From positions 1 to 26,277 of the forward strand of contig CAZCYD010000044.1 in the NCBI GenBank assembly GCA_964502735.1: a stretch of 26,277 nucleotides of DNA, given 5' to 3'. The position numbers were made by a program, and so were the translations under genes. The stretch comes from JACKAN01 sp964502735. GTDB taxonomy: Bacteria; Bdellovibrionota; Bdellovibrionia; Bdellovibrionales; UBA1609. Positions 9,376 to 16,765 of this stretch are shown one piece after another; the stretch's first letter is position 1; each line of letters starts with the position of its first letter. Below the pieces are notes generated by a model. The model saw nothing but the letters and a program-made list of their open reading frames with translations, had not been told where the DNA came from and searched no databases.

Positions 9376-10776
9376 CTACACTCGCTTGTAATCGTCGGAG
9401 TACCTTGTTATATCATCTTCACCAAAATAGCTACCCGTTTGTACCTCAATTAACACTAAATCCACTAATCCAATATTTTGTATGCGGTGCTTTGTTCCCT
9501 GAGCCGCTACAATTGACTGCCCCGCTTGTAATCGGTTCACATTTTCATCAATAACTATACTCGCCTCACCAGAAACAACCACCCAGTGTTCCGAACGTTT
9601 CATATGGGACTGATAAGAAAGTTTGCCTCCCGGCTCAACTGTAATTTTTTTCACTTTATAATCTTTTTCATCACCTAGAACTTCAAATCTTCCCCATGGT
9701 CGCACCTCAAAGGGCTGGTCAGTCCCCTCGGGGAGCCCGGCCTCACAAATATCGGAGACAATATTTTTTACCCTCTCAGATTGACCTTTTTGAGCAATTA
9801 GTAGGGCGTCTGGAGTGTCAACTATAATTAAGTTCTGAACCCCTATTAAACCTAAAACCTTTTCTTTAACCGAAAAAATGAAATTGTTCGAAGAGTTCTG
9901 CGAAAACACCTTCGCTTTCGTTTCCACTTTGTAGTTGGGCATTTCATTCGCAATGCGAGACATTTCATCCCAAGAGCCCACATCGCTCCAAAGCATATCA
10001 CAGGGTATGTGAACTTGATTTTCCAGTTTTTCCATTATGCCATAGTCTAAACTCTGCGAAAGCAAATTGGCGTAAATCGACTTAGCATTCGACAAATCTT
10101 CCTTGATCAATAAAATCTTATTCCAGAGTTCAGGCATGTGAAGTCTAAAGTTGGCAATCATATCTGCCACTCTAAAAATAAAAATTCCTGTATTCCAAAA
10201 ATGACGTTTCGTCTCAATAAACTCTTGAGCTGTTTTTTCATCAGGTTTTTCACAAAATCTTTTCACTCGATAAAAACTTAGCTCGTCTCGCAGTTGATAC
10301 CCGTCTTCCTGAATCTCCACATAACCAAAACCCGTAGCCGGGTATTTGGGCTCAATTCCTATCGTAACCACTCCCGAATTTTCAGCCACTTCTTCGGCAA
10401 AACGAGCCACTTTTAAAAAGCGCTCTTTATCGGCTATCAAGTGATCTGCAGGAAAAACTCCAACCACTTCATTTGACTGACCACGAAGATGCAAAAGATG
10501 GCACAGTAAGGCCACAGCTGGAGCTGTGTTTTTACCAATAGGTTCACAAATTAGGTGACTCTCACCCAGCCCCTGATCTCTTAAAACTCGCAGAGTCAGG
10601 TCTTTCATTCTCTCAACAGTAACAACTAAAGGAGAGGCACCCAATTGAGTCACTCTATCTAAAGTGTTTTGCAAAAAGGATTGATCGTAAAATTCACAAA
10701 ATTGCTTAGGATAAGAAGACCTCGAAACCGGCCAGAGCCGAGTCCCACTTCCTCCGGAAATAATTACTGGTATCAT
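9376..10776 (-). CDS. manC: Mannose-1-phosphate guanylyltransferase/mannose-6-phosphate isomerase
   Basis: Makes GDP-mannose from mannose-1-phosphate and GTP for surface polysaccharide or glycosylation, and probably also interconverts fructose-6-P and mannose-6-P. At 466 aa it has the usual length for the bifunctional type II form. The nucleotidyltransferase signature GGSGTRLWPVSR is at about 8-19, with FCEKPDE near 167. The C-terminal cupin (about 350-455) has RPWGRFEVL and the QSHMKRSEHW motif of type II phosphomannose isomerases. It is the first gene of an operon with two methionine/folate genes, an unusual pairing. The start fits the family, yet no Shine-Dalgarno sequence precedes it; the space is taken by a perfect 8-bp-arm dyad at 10779-10800. 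Confidence 0.94.
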   Translation of the reverse strand: MIPVIISGGSGTRLWPVSRSSYPKQFCEFYDQSFLQNTLDRVTQLGASPLVVTVERMKDLTLRVLRDQGLGESHLICEPIGKNTAPAVALLCHLLHLRGQSNEVVGVFPADHLIADKERFLKVARFAEEVAENSGVVTIGIEPKYPATGFGYVEIQEDGYQLRDELSFYRVKRFCEKPDEKTAQEFIETKRHFWNTGIFIFRVADMIANFRLHMPELWNKILLIKEDLSNAKSIYANLLSQSLDYGIMEKLENQVHIPCDMLWSDVGSWDEMSRIANEMPNYKVETKAKVFSQNSSNNFIFSVKEKVLGLIGVQNLIIVDTPDALLIAQKGQSERVKNIVSDICEAGLPEGTDQPFEVRPWGRFEVLGDEKDYKVKKITVEPGGKLSYQSHMKRSEHWVVVSGEASIVIDENVNRLQAGQSIVAAQGTKHRIQNIGLVDLVLIEVQTGSYFGEDDITRYSDDYKRV

Positions 10777-10778
10777 TC

Positions 10779-10800
10779 ACAGAATAATAGACTATTCTGT
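10779..10800. promoter_or_regulatory. Dyad ACAGAATA-N6-TATTCTGT abutting the manC start
   Basis: Perfect 8-bp arms with a 6-nt spacer end two bases before the manC ATG, exactly where a ribosome binding site should be. It could be a repressor operator or an mRNA hairpin controlling translation of the operon. It does not match the E. coli LexA arrangement (CTG-N10-CAG). Confidence 0.5.
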
Positions 10801-10831
10801 CACTATTTAAAGCTCTTAATATGCCGCGCAA

Positions 10832-10973
10832 GTTACACCAATTTCAAAAAATAATCGTCTAAAATTTTGTAAATGCGCCCCACGCGCAGTTCCGCAGCCT
10901 CAAGGCTGCGGCTGTATGAGCATGGGGCGCATTTACAAAATTTTAGACGATTATTTTTTGAAATTGGTGTAAC
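10832..10973. repeat. 142-bp palindromic element with 51-bp perfect arms
   Basis: Positions 10832-10882 are the exact reverse complement of 10923-10973. The 40-bp centre contains a second hairpin, 10892-10899 against 10904-10911, an 8-bp GC-rich stem with a TCAA loop. A diverged half-copy lies at 1-51, so this is a repeat family and not a one-off. It has the shape of a MITE or a very large extragenic palindrome. No transposase and no obvious target-site duplication are seen; the flanks are gcgcaa and tccttg. It separates divergent manC and the TIGR02147 gene and could also end transcription in both directions. Confidence 0.9.
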
Positions 10974-11027
10974 TCCTTGATGCGCCATGCGGCTTGAATT
11001 TCGATCCACCCGAAATAGGCTTTTCTA

Positions 11028-11828
11028 ATGATCCAGTCGAATTATGTAGACATCATGAAGAAAAAATTTGCTGAACGCCAACTCAAAAATCCAAAATACT
11101 CTTTGCGCTCCTTTTCTCAGCACTTAGGTTTAGATCCCGGAAGTCTATCTAGTATACTCCGTGGCCGCCGACCACTCTCTCCTCTTCATGCCCATCAAGT
11201 TATAAGCCGCCTAAAGCTAAGTGAATTGGAGCGCAAACAGTTTTATTTAAGTTTACTTTTCAAACAAAAACTACCCCAAGACATTTTGTCTCATGAAACA
11301 AGACACCATGTCGAAGAAGCTCAGCATTTTTGCATTTTATCTGAGTGGGAATATGCCGCAACCTTGTGTTTAGCCTCTATTCATAAGTTCCAGCTGACTC
11401 CAAGCACTCTTTCTTCGACCTTAAAAATCACCCTTAAACGCAGCAAGCAAGTCCTATCAACCCTAAAATCCAGTGGTTTTCTTAAAGACCAAGATGGCTT
11501 TCTCCGCCCGGTACAACAGAAGTTCTCAACCACTGAAGACACTCTATCCCTCGCTTTACAACACTCTCACCTGATAAGCTTAAAAATGGCAAAACGATCA
11601 CTGAAAAAACTAAAAGTCCATCAACGCGACTTTTCCTCTTTAACTTTAGCCGTAAAGTCTCAGCAATTGAATCAAATGAAGGCCCTTATTCGACAGTTCA
11701 GAAAACAATTTGAAGCTAAGTTTGATTCACAAGATGGGGATGTAATCGTACAACTCAACTTGCAACTATTTCCAGTATCTGAAAAAATTGACGGAAAGCC
11801 TCAACTCTTGTCTCGGAGTAATAAATGA
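11028..11828 (+). CDS. TIGR02147 family protein, putative regulator
   Basis: A 266-aa cytoplasmic protein. The N-terminal roughly 60 residues hold a helix-turn-helix-like segment (SLRSFSQHLGLDPGSLSSILRG, about 26-47), followed by the helical region typical of TIGR02147 proteins. These are abundant in Bdellovibrio-type and some Fibrobacter genomes. A winged-helix-like stretch occupies about 110-160. The family is usually described as of unknown function, with a likely DNA-binding role. Its stop codon overlaps the start of the next gene (ATGA at 11825), so the two are translationally coupled and the regulator may serve the secreted partner. AGG lies about 8 bases before the ATG. The upstream region is dominated by the large palindrome. 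Confidence 0.82.
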   Translation: MIQSNYVDIMKKKFAERQLKNPKYSLRSFSQHLGLDPGSLSSILRGRRPLSPLHAHQVISRLKLSELERKQFYLSLLFKQKLPQDILSHETRHHVEEAQHFCILSEWEYAATLCLASIHKFQLTPSTLSSTLKITLKRSKQVLSTLKSSGFLKDQDGFLRPVQQKFSTTEDTLSLALQHSHLISLKMAKRSLKKLKVHQRDFSSLTLAVKSQQLNQMKALIRQFRKQFEAKFDSQDGDVIVQLNLQLFPVSEKIDGKPQLLSRSNK

Positions 11829-12550
11829 CCTCTTTAATTAAAAAACTTCTTTCTAGAAATCTTTTCTCTTCAAGGCTATCATTTAGAACCACTTGGCTTT
11901 CAAATTTTATTTTTATTAGTCTTTTCACCAGTCTTTTCGCCTACAGCAATAACTCTCGTGCGGGTTTTGACAAAGGCAATGGCGGTGATGGATTTGACTG
12001 CACAGAACCTTTAAACGCATTTTTTTTCGCTGAAGAAATCGAGGCTCCCCCTAAGTGGGGAATAAAAACACTTACACCTGAGCTGCTAACTGAAAAAATG
12101 GCTCCTTTTGATGCGCTTCAAAATTTGCACAATCTATTCCCCATATTAACTGAAATGGTAAGAGAGGATCTTTTATGGGTAAAAACCCAGCTCAAAATTA
12201 TTAATAACGCTGATTTGGTTGATTTAGATGACGATCTTCTGGCCTGGATTCCCAACAACTGCACTCTTGTCCAAGTCGCCCTTCAAACCCAAACCCATGT
12301 GTTTATAGTGCAGTCTTATTGGGAGAAAATGACTCCTATCCAACAAGATATGCTTTTAACTCATGAAGCCATCTATAGGTCCCTGGATCGCCTAGCGACA
12401 GAGCAAAATTTGAGAATTCACAATTCAATTGGCGTTCGTCTAATTAATGCCTTTATTTGGCAACAAAATGAATCTATCGACTATACACCCATGTCACCAT
12501 CACGACTAAGGCAAGCCCTCTCAAATTTGCGGCTACCAACTCTTAACTAA
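11825..12550 (+). CDS. Secreted protein of unknown function coupled to the TIGR02147 regulator
   Basis: A 241-aa protein. It has a long basic start and a hydrophobic run (about 28-42), consistent with a signal peptide cleaved near SRA-GF. Directly after it comes GNGGDGFDC, a glycine/aspartate motif with cysteine that I associate with exported Bdellovibrio hypothetical proteins. Residues about 183-190 read LTHEAIYR. This resembles a metalloprotease helix but lacks the second His of HExxH, so no protease role is claimed. Two cysteines (in FDC and NNC) could form a disulfide. GGAG lies 6 bases before the ATG, which overlaps the stop of the regulator gene. A terminator-like palindrome follows about 83 bases downstream. 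Confidence 0.75.
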   Translation: MTSLIKKLLSRNLFSSRLSFRTTWLSNFIFISLFTSLFAYSNNSRAGFDKGNGGDGFDCTEPLNAFFFAEEIEAPPKWGIKTLTPELLTEKMAPFDALQNLHNLFPILTEMVREDLLWVKTQLKIINNADLVDLDDDLLAWIPNNCTLVQVALQTQTHVFIVQSYWEKMTPIQQDMLLTHEAIYRSLDRLATEQNLRIHNSIGVRLINAFIWQQNESIDYTPMSPSRLRQALSNLRLPTLN

Positions 12551-12633
12551 CCTCCTCTACTCATCGAACTCTACCAAATACAAACGAAAAGTCAGTTATA
12601 AAAAAAATCAAATTTTTCCTAAACTCGTGAATG

Positions 12634-12661
12634 TAAAGCGTGGCAAATTTGCCACGCTTTA
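12634..12661. terminator. Perfect 28-bp palindrome, likely terminator
   Basis: The sequence is a perfect palindrome with a GCGTGGC/GCCACGC core and AAATTT at the centre, flanked by AAA and TTT inside the arms. It lies after the regulator/secreted-protein operon and before the FAD oxidase gene. The shape fits a short-U-tract terminator. Because it is symmetrical, an operator for the downstream gene is also possible. Confidence 0.55.
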
Positions 12662-12719
12662 TGGACCAGGACTTAGTCCTTTTCTTCCTTTTAACATCAA
12701 ATAGTATTAAAATCTTAAT

Positions 12720-14240
12720 GTGCCTCAAATTCCTCGAGAACCCTCATTTGAAAATCCAGAGTCTCTATACAATAGTGATAGAGGCATTCTTTACGACAAA
12801 GTTTCTGGTATTTCCCGAGATAACATTGAAATCTTCACCCCCAAAAATCGTGAACAATTAAAAAGCTTAATTTTAGCTGCAAACTCAGAAAAACAACAAT
12901 TTTCAGTTGCCAGCTGCGGAAGAAATTGGGGCTACGGAGGGCTTCTACCTACCCAATCCAACAATAAAGTTATCAACCTCTACCAGATGAACCAAATACT
13001 CAGCTTTGATGAGGCAACAGGAGTTCTTCACATAGAGGCTGGGGTCACCCAGGGCCAACTTGAGAAATATCTCGACGACAATGACTACAATTTTTACGTC
13101 CCTAACACCGGAGCCGGTCCCGAGGGCTCTATTATTGGCAATGCCCTTGAACGAGGGTTTGGCATCAGCCCGGTTGAAGATCACGTTGAATCTTTATTGG
13201 CGGTCAATGGTTTTTACCCTGACGGATCGGACTTTGCCCCGGCATTGGATGAGGTCGATCCTAAATTATCATCATGCTTTCCTCATGGCATAGGCCCTTG
13301 TTTGTCAAAACTCGTTCCCCAATCGCCATGGGTAATTGTGACTGATGCTAAAATTCAGTTGCTCCAAAGGCGTTCCGATCAAATCTTATTCACAGCCTCT
13401 TTCTCGGAAAACGACTGGAATCAAGTCGTTCATTTTCTTCAACAAATTGGATTGAGAAAAGACATCCCCGCTGGAAGTTTCAAAATTATTAACCAAAGAC
13501 AAATCGAACTTTCCTCTGCCTCACCTCAATTATCCTCTAGCTCATCGTCTAGTTCACCATCTAGTTCACCTTGGTTGCAAAGACTCACTCGCAACCAAGA
13601 ATGGGTGCTCATGTTTTTTTTAAGATGTGAGTCTCGACTTGCAAATACTTTAAAAAAAGAAATTCAGCGCATTTTATTAAATTGCCAATTGCACAGTATT
13701 TCTTGGACAAAAAACAAAATTCAACTTTTCCGAAGGATTCTAAGTTTTCTTCCCTTTCAAAGTTCGGCGGCTATAAACTCTGCTCTTTCCAACTTGTATG
13801 AATTCTACAAATTGGGAGATGGCAGAACCAGTTGGGTTGGGCACAAGTTTAGATCTAATGATGAAGGGCTCATTTGGCTGAGTCCCCTTTGCCCTATCGA
13901 TTTAGAAAGGGTTTCACGCCTAAGAAACTTAACAAAAACATGGAGCAATAATGATATTCTCAAAGTAAAAACCTGGACATGGACAGTTTTAAACCCTCGC
14001 ACTATGGCTCTTGTTATGCCCCTCGTGTTCGATATCAAGTTGCCACAAGAAGCTGTCTGGACTGAATATCATAACAAACTCGAGGCGCTCCGAAAAGAGG
14101 GTTTCGTACCCTATCGTTATCCAATAGAAAGTATGAATTACCTCAAAACCAAGGTCGCTCCACAGTATTTTTCAAAGATCAACCTTGTGAATAAGGCTCT
14201 TGACCCTTTGCAACTTTTAAACGCAGGCCGCTACAGTTAA
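12720..14240 (+). CDS. FAD-linked oxidase of the VAO/PCMH family
   Basis: A 506-aa flavoprotein. The PCMH-type FAD-binding domain spans about 35-215, with GRNWGYGG at 67-74, ending in LLP. VPNTGAGPEGSIIGNALERGFG (about 127-148, read as adjoining motifs) matches the vanillyl-alcohol oxidase/4-cresol dehydrogenase pattern. Substrate is unknown. No signal peptide is seen. An in-frame stop lies at 12708-12710, so the first usable start is the GTG at 12720; it has no good ribosome binding site. A serine-only stretch at about 273-284 comes from a 12-bp tandem repeat and lies between the FAD and C-terminal substrate domains, probably a surface loop. The next gene follows after 42 bases and may be co-transcribed. 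Confidence 0.8.
   Translation: MPQIPREPSFENPESLYNSDRGILYDKVSGISRDNIEIFTPKNREQLKSLILAANSEKQQFSVASCGRNWGYGGLLPTQSNNKVINLYQMNQILSFDEATGVLHIEAGVTQGQLEKYLDDNDYNFYVPNTGAGPEGSIIGNALERGFGISPVEDHVESLLAVNGFYPDGSDFAPALDEVDPKLSSCFPHGIGPCLSKLVPQSPWVIVTDAKIQLLQRRSDQILFTASFSENDWNQVVHFLQQIGLRKDIPAGSFKIINQRQIELSSASPQLSSSSSSSSPSSSPWLQRLTRNQEWVLMFFLRCESRLANTLKKEIQRILLNCQLHSISWTKNKIQLFRRILSFLPFQSSAAINSALSNLYEFYKLGDGRTSWVGHKFRSNDEGLIWLSPLCPIDLERVSRLRNLTKTWSNNDILKVKTWTWTVLNPRTMALVMPLVFDIKLPQEAVWTEYHNKLEALRKEGFVPYRYPIESMNYLKTKVAPQYFSKINLVNKALDPLQLLNAGRYS
13536..13571 (+). repeat. 12-bp tandem repeat, three copies, inside the FAD oxidase gene
   Basis: Three consecutive 12-mers starting tctag (13536, 13548 and 13560) differ at only a few positions and encode a run of mostly serine and proline. 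Each unit is a multiple of three, so gain or loss of units would keep the frame. Confidence 0.75.
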
Positions 14241-14282
14241 TTACCACTTGATACCCTCAGAATAATTTGTTGAATTTTACTC

Positions 14283-15836
14283 ATGGCCAATTTGGGAAAA
14301 AACCATTTTAACAACGCCTCGACAGTTATGTTGGGGTTTTGGCTTCTATTTTTTTCTACTCCATTACAAGCCTCAAGCCTCCGACAGCTTCATGTTGATT
14401 TGGAGGTAGCCCTATGTCCCGAAGGCCAATTGTCCTTAACGGAGCTTGAGCGCCCCTTCCTCGCCAACGACACTGATGCTTTCGAGTCTAATCATGAATC
14501 TAACTATCAACAGCATTATACATCGAACTACCAACTCAACCAATTACCTGACAGCGATTATCACTTTGAGTTTGAGTACGATTTAGATTTAATAAAAAAC
14601 CTAGATCCTTTTTCACCAGCTCGAAGTCGAATGTTACAGAAGTTTAAAAACCAGTACTGGTCCCACCTTAAGCCCTTAAAGCAGTCCACCTTAAGGCCTC
14701 GAACTGAGAGTACAGCTATTATCTCTAGGCGAGATTGCGAGTTTAAAATATTGGCTCACATCAGCGTCAACCAAAGGGGTGACTTTAGTGGATTTATTGA
14801 TGCAGATCTTTTTGAACCCCTCCCGAAAAAAACAAAGCACCTCCTAATTGCTGAATCCTACTTTTATTTTGAGTCTATGTACTGGACAATGAATATAAAT
14901 TCTCGGCCGCCTAACTCTCGCTATTGGGACCCAACAAGAGCTAGATACTTTTTAAATCAATGGTTAAGTCCGTCCCATAGACCTAAAGATTTACCCACTT
15001 TTAACCGTCTTGTCTTAACTTCAAATTTAAACTTTATTGAACAGTCAGGTGTGCTAATTCCTTTAATCGGGACCCGCCCTCTTGAGTGGAATAGAGATAC
15101 AGGACTGGTATTAACCTCCTACAATCACTACAAAACAAATTTGTGGACCACCTACCTTCAATTCCCGCAGCAAGATCTTACAACCTCTATACCCTATTCT
15201 GGATGGACGGCTAATGGACCAAACTCTAGAATCACTTTTCATAAAGACGGTCAGCTCCACTGTCTACCATTTTACAAAAAACCTAACTCTACATTTACGC
15301 GAGCACAAATTGGCCCCACAGAAGAGTTATTCATTGACGAGTGGTCAAGCCCCCCCTATTCACACGACAGTAAAAATCTTTGTGTTTACCCTAATGGAAA
15401 TGTGGAATCTGGATATCTAAATGTAAATTGGAACGAAACTAGAACATGGATGTATAAAGACTCAATTATGACTATAACTCGCGATCCACTGGCCGGTGGC
15501 AGTGATCAAGGAACATGGATTACATTTTTTCCTAATGGGAGTATCCACACAATAGACGATTCAGAAGGCGTTATAGTTTTGCAAAATAAAAAAGTGAAAG
15601 TCAAAGGCCCAATGAGATTTGATCTTGTTCAAGATTCTCAATCTGAAAAAACTCGCTTAAAATGTGCGAGCCTACCAGTTGGCAGTCGCTGGCTAGATAG
15701 TCTTGGGCGAGAACTAGTTGTGTCATCCATGGCGCAAACCTTTTGTTTTGATCAAAATGAACGCATAACAAATTATTGTACCCGCCCCTTTTGTGCACAT
15801 ATATTGAAGACAAAAGGTAACTTCCTTCAAGAATAA
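14283..15836 (+). CDS. Secreted protein with short F/Y-x-x-G repeats, unknown function
   Basis: A 517-aa protein. Residues 1-31 form a signal peptide: polar start, hydrophobic MLGFWLLFFSTPLQA, and cleavage near QAS. The N-terminal part (about 40-170) is acidic and aromatic and not recognised. From about 310 onward at least three short units read ITFHKDGQLHC, LCVYPNGNVESG and ITFFPNGSIHTI. These resemble MORN-type or beta-hairpin repeats of antitoxin-like and envelope proteins. Several cysteines lie near the C-terminus. No Shine-Dalgarno precedes the ATG; Met16 is an alternative start that would leave a shorter signal. It lies 42 bases after the FAD oxidase gene on the same strand. Confidence 0.65.
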   Translation: MANLGKNHFNNASTVMLGFWLLFFSTPLQASSLRQLHVDLEVALCPEGQLSLTELERPFLANDTDAFESNHESNYQQHYTSNYQLNQLPDSDYHFEFEYDLDLIKNLDPFSPARSRMLQKFKNQYWSHLKPLKQSTLRPRTESTAIISRRDCEFKILAHISVNQRGDFSGFIDADLFEPLPKKTKHLLIAESYFYFESMYWTMNINSRPPNSRYWDPTRARYFLNQWLSPSHRPKDLPTFNRLVLTSNLNFIEQSGVLIPLIGTRPLEWNRDTGLVLTSYNHYKTNLWTTYLQFPQQDLTTSIPYSGWTANGPNSRITFHKDGQLHCLPFYKKPNSTFTRAQIGPTEELFIDEWSSPPYSHDSKNLCVYPNGNVESGYLNVNWNETRTWMYKDSIMTITRDPLAGGSDQGTWITFFPNGSIHTIDDSEGVIVLQNKKVKVKGPMRFDLVQDSQSEKTRLKCASLPVGSRWLDSLGRELVVSSMAQTFCFDQNERITNYCTRPFCAHILKTKGNFLQE

Positions 15837-15948
15837 ACCGTTAAGAATCAAGAACTTGCGGATTAAGACTAGCAATAGCACTTGCAAGACTGGGCTAACG
15901 CACAAGTATTTACAGGGTTTCCAGAGAACTTGAATTAAAGAGGAGCCG

Positions 15949-16095
15949 ATGGTAGAAAAAATTATTTCGGCGAGTTTAACTCCGGAGCATGTGGAACATT
16001 TTGATTGTGAACACGATGAGATGCTCAAGAACTCATCTGGAGATGAATTTGTTACCCCCCATCGAATAATTGCCAAGGTGCTAGTATATGCCTAA
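15949..16095 (+). CDS. 48-aa small protein, first gene of the transglycosylase cassette
   Basis: A short ORF beginning MVEKIISASL and ending KVLVYA. AGAGGAG sits three to four bases before the ATG, the strongest ribosome binding site nearby. Its stop codon overlaps the start of the transglycosylase gene by 8 bases (ATG at 16088, TAA at 16093), an arrangement typical of translational coupling. The peptide is acidic with several histidines and one cysteine, and has no signal or membrane segment. I recognise no family. It may be a true small partner protein, or a leader that feeds ribosomes into the next gene. Confidence 0.55.
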   Translation: MVEKIISASLTPEHVEHFDCEHDEMLKNSSGDEFVTPHRIIAKVLVYA

Positions 16096-16765
16096 GAATA
16101 GTCGAAAGAAATTTACCACGGTCCGCAAACATCCTTTGCATGTTCCAGTGAGCGAAAAGAATCCTACAGCAGTCACGATAAGAGATCGTCACTTACGCCG
16201 TCTCAAGGGCACCTATTTAGATGCGACAGAAATGGAATCTATTTTCAAAAATTATGATCGCAAGGGAGTTGTCTATCCAACCAAGGGGAAATTAACAGCA
16301 AAGTACAAAAGAGCGGATAAATATGATGAGGTCATTGCTGTATGGACAGATTACTTCAACAAGAAGTTCAATGCTGACCCTCCACTTGATCCAGATGTTG
16401 TAAAAGCGCTCATTGCGAGCGAATCGAGTTTTAACCCCGATCCATTGGGGAACAGAAAAATTGCGCTGGGCATTGCTCAGATCACCAAGAAAACTTTGAA
16501 GATTCTGAAAGATCCAAAAGGTGAAACCAAAGAATTCATTTTTAAAGATGTTCGACAGAAAGATCTAAAGGACCCAAACATTTCGATTCCAATGGCTATA
16601 CGGTGGTTACACCGCAAAAAAGAGACGGCAACAAATAAACTGAAACGCGCTCCAAATCATGAAGAAATAATTTTGGAATATAAGGGTCTTATAAAGAGCA
16701 ATTCTGATTATAAAAAGGCGGGACTTAAAAAATACAGGGAGGACTATGGTGAACTTAAAAAGTAA
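16088..16765 (+). CDS. Lytic-transglycosylase-like (SLT) protein without signal peptide
   Basis: A 225-aa, very lysine-rich protein. Residues about 95-200 look like a soluble lytic transglycosylase domain: VVKALIASESSF, with the expected catalytic Glu at 112, then ALGIAQIT at about 126-133. SLT enzymes cleave the glycan strands of peptidoglycan, which requires reaching the periplasm. No N-terminal signal or lipobox is visible; the protein starts with a basic polar stretch. It would therefore need a dedicated secretion route, lysis, or injection into a target cell. It overlaps the 48-aa gene upstream by 8 bases and the lipoprotein gene downstream by 20 bases. AAGGTG lies 7 bases before the start. 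The domain call is fairly secure; the effector role is inferred. Confidence 0.8.
   Translation: MPKNSRKKFTTVRKHPLHVPVSEKNPTAVTIRDRHLRRLKGTYLDATEMESIFKNYDRKGVVYPTKGKLTAKYKRADKYDEVIAVWTDYFNKKFNADPPLDPDVVKALIASESSFNPDPLGNRKIALGIAQITKKTLKILKDPKGETKEFIFKDVRQKDLKDPNISIPMAIRWLHRKKETATNKLKRAPNHEEIILEYKGLIKSNSDYKKAGLKKYREDYGELKK

Noticed and set aside
10779..10800. LexA (SOS) box before manC
   Set aside because: The arms are oriented ACAG...CTGT rather than CTGT...ACAG and the spacing is wrong.
10832..10973. Insertion sequence with its own transposase
   Set aside because: The 142-bp element has no coding capacity and no transposase gene is present in the window.
11825..12550. LTHEAIYR as a zinc metalloprotease motif
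   Set aside because: The second histidine of HExxH is replaced by arginine and no third ligand motif is seen.
12640..12861. 73-aa plus-strand ORF overlapping the start of the FAD oxidase
   Set aside because: It begins inside the terminator-like palindrome, overlaps the better-supported oxidase in another frame and has no domain or ribosome binding site.
15723..16076. 117-aa minus-strand ORF across the end of the F-x-x-G protein gene
   Set aside because: It is antisense to the C-terminus of the secreted protein and to the 48-aa gene, both better supported, and shows no recognisable domain.
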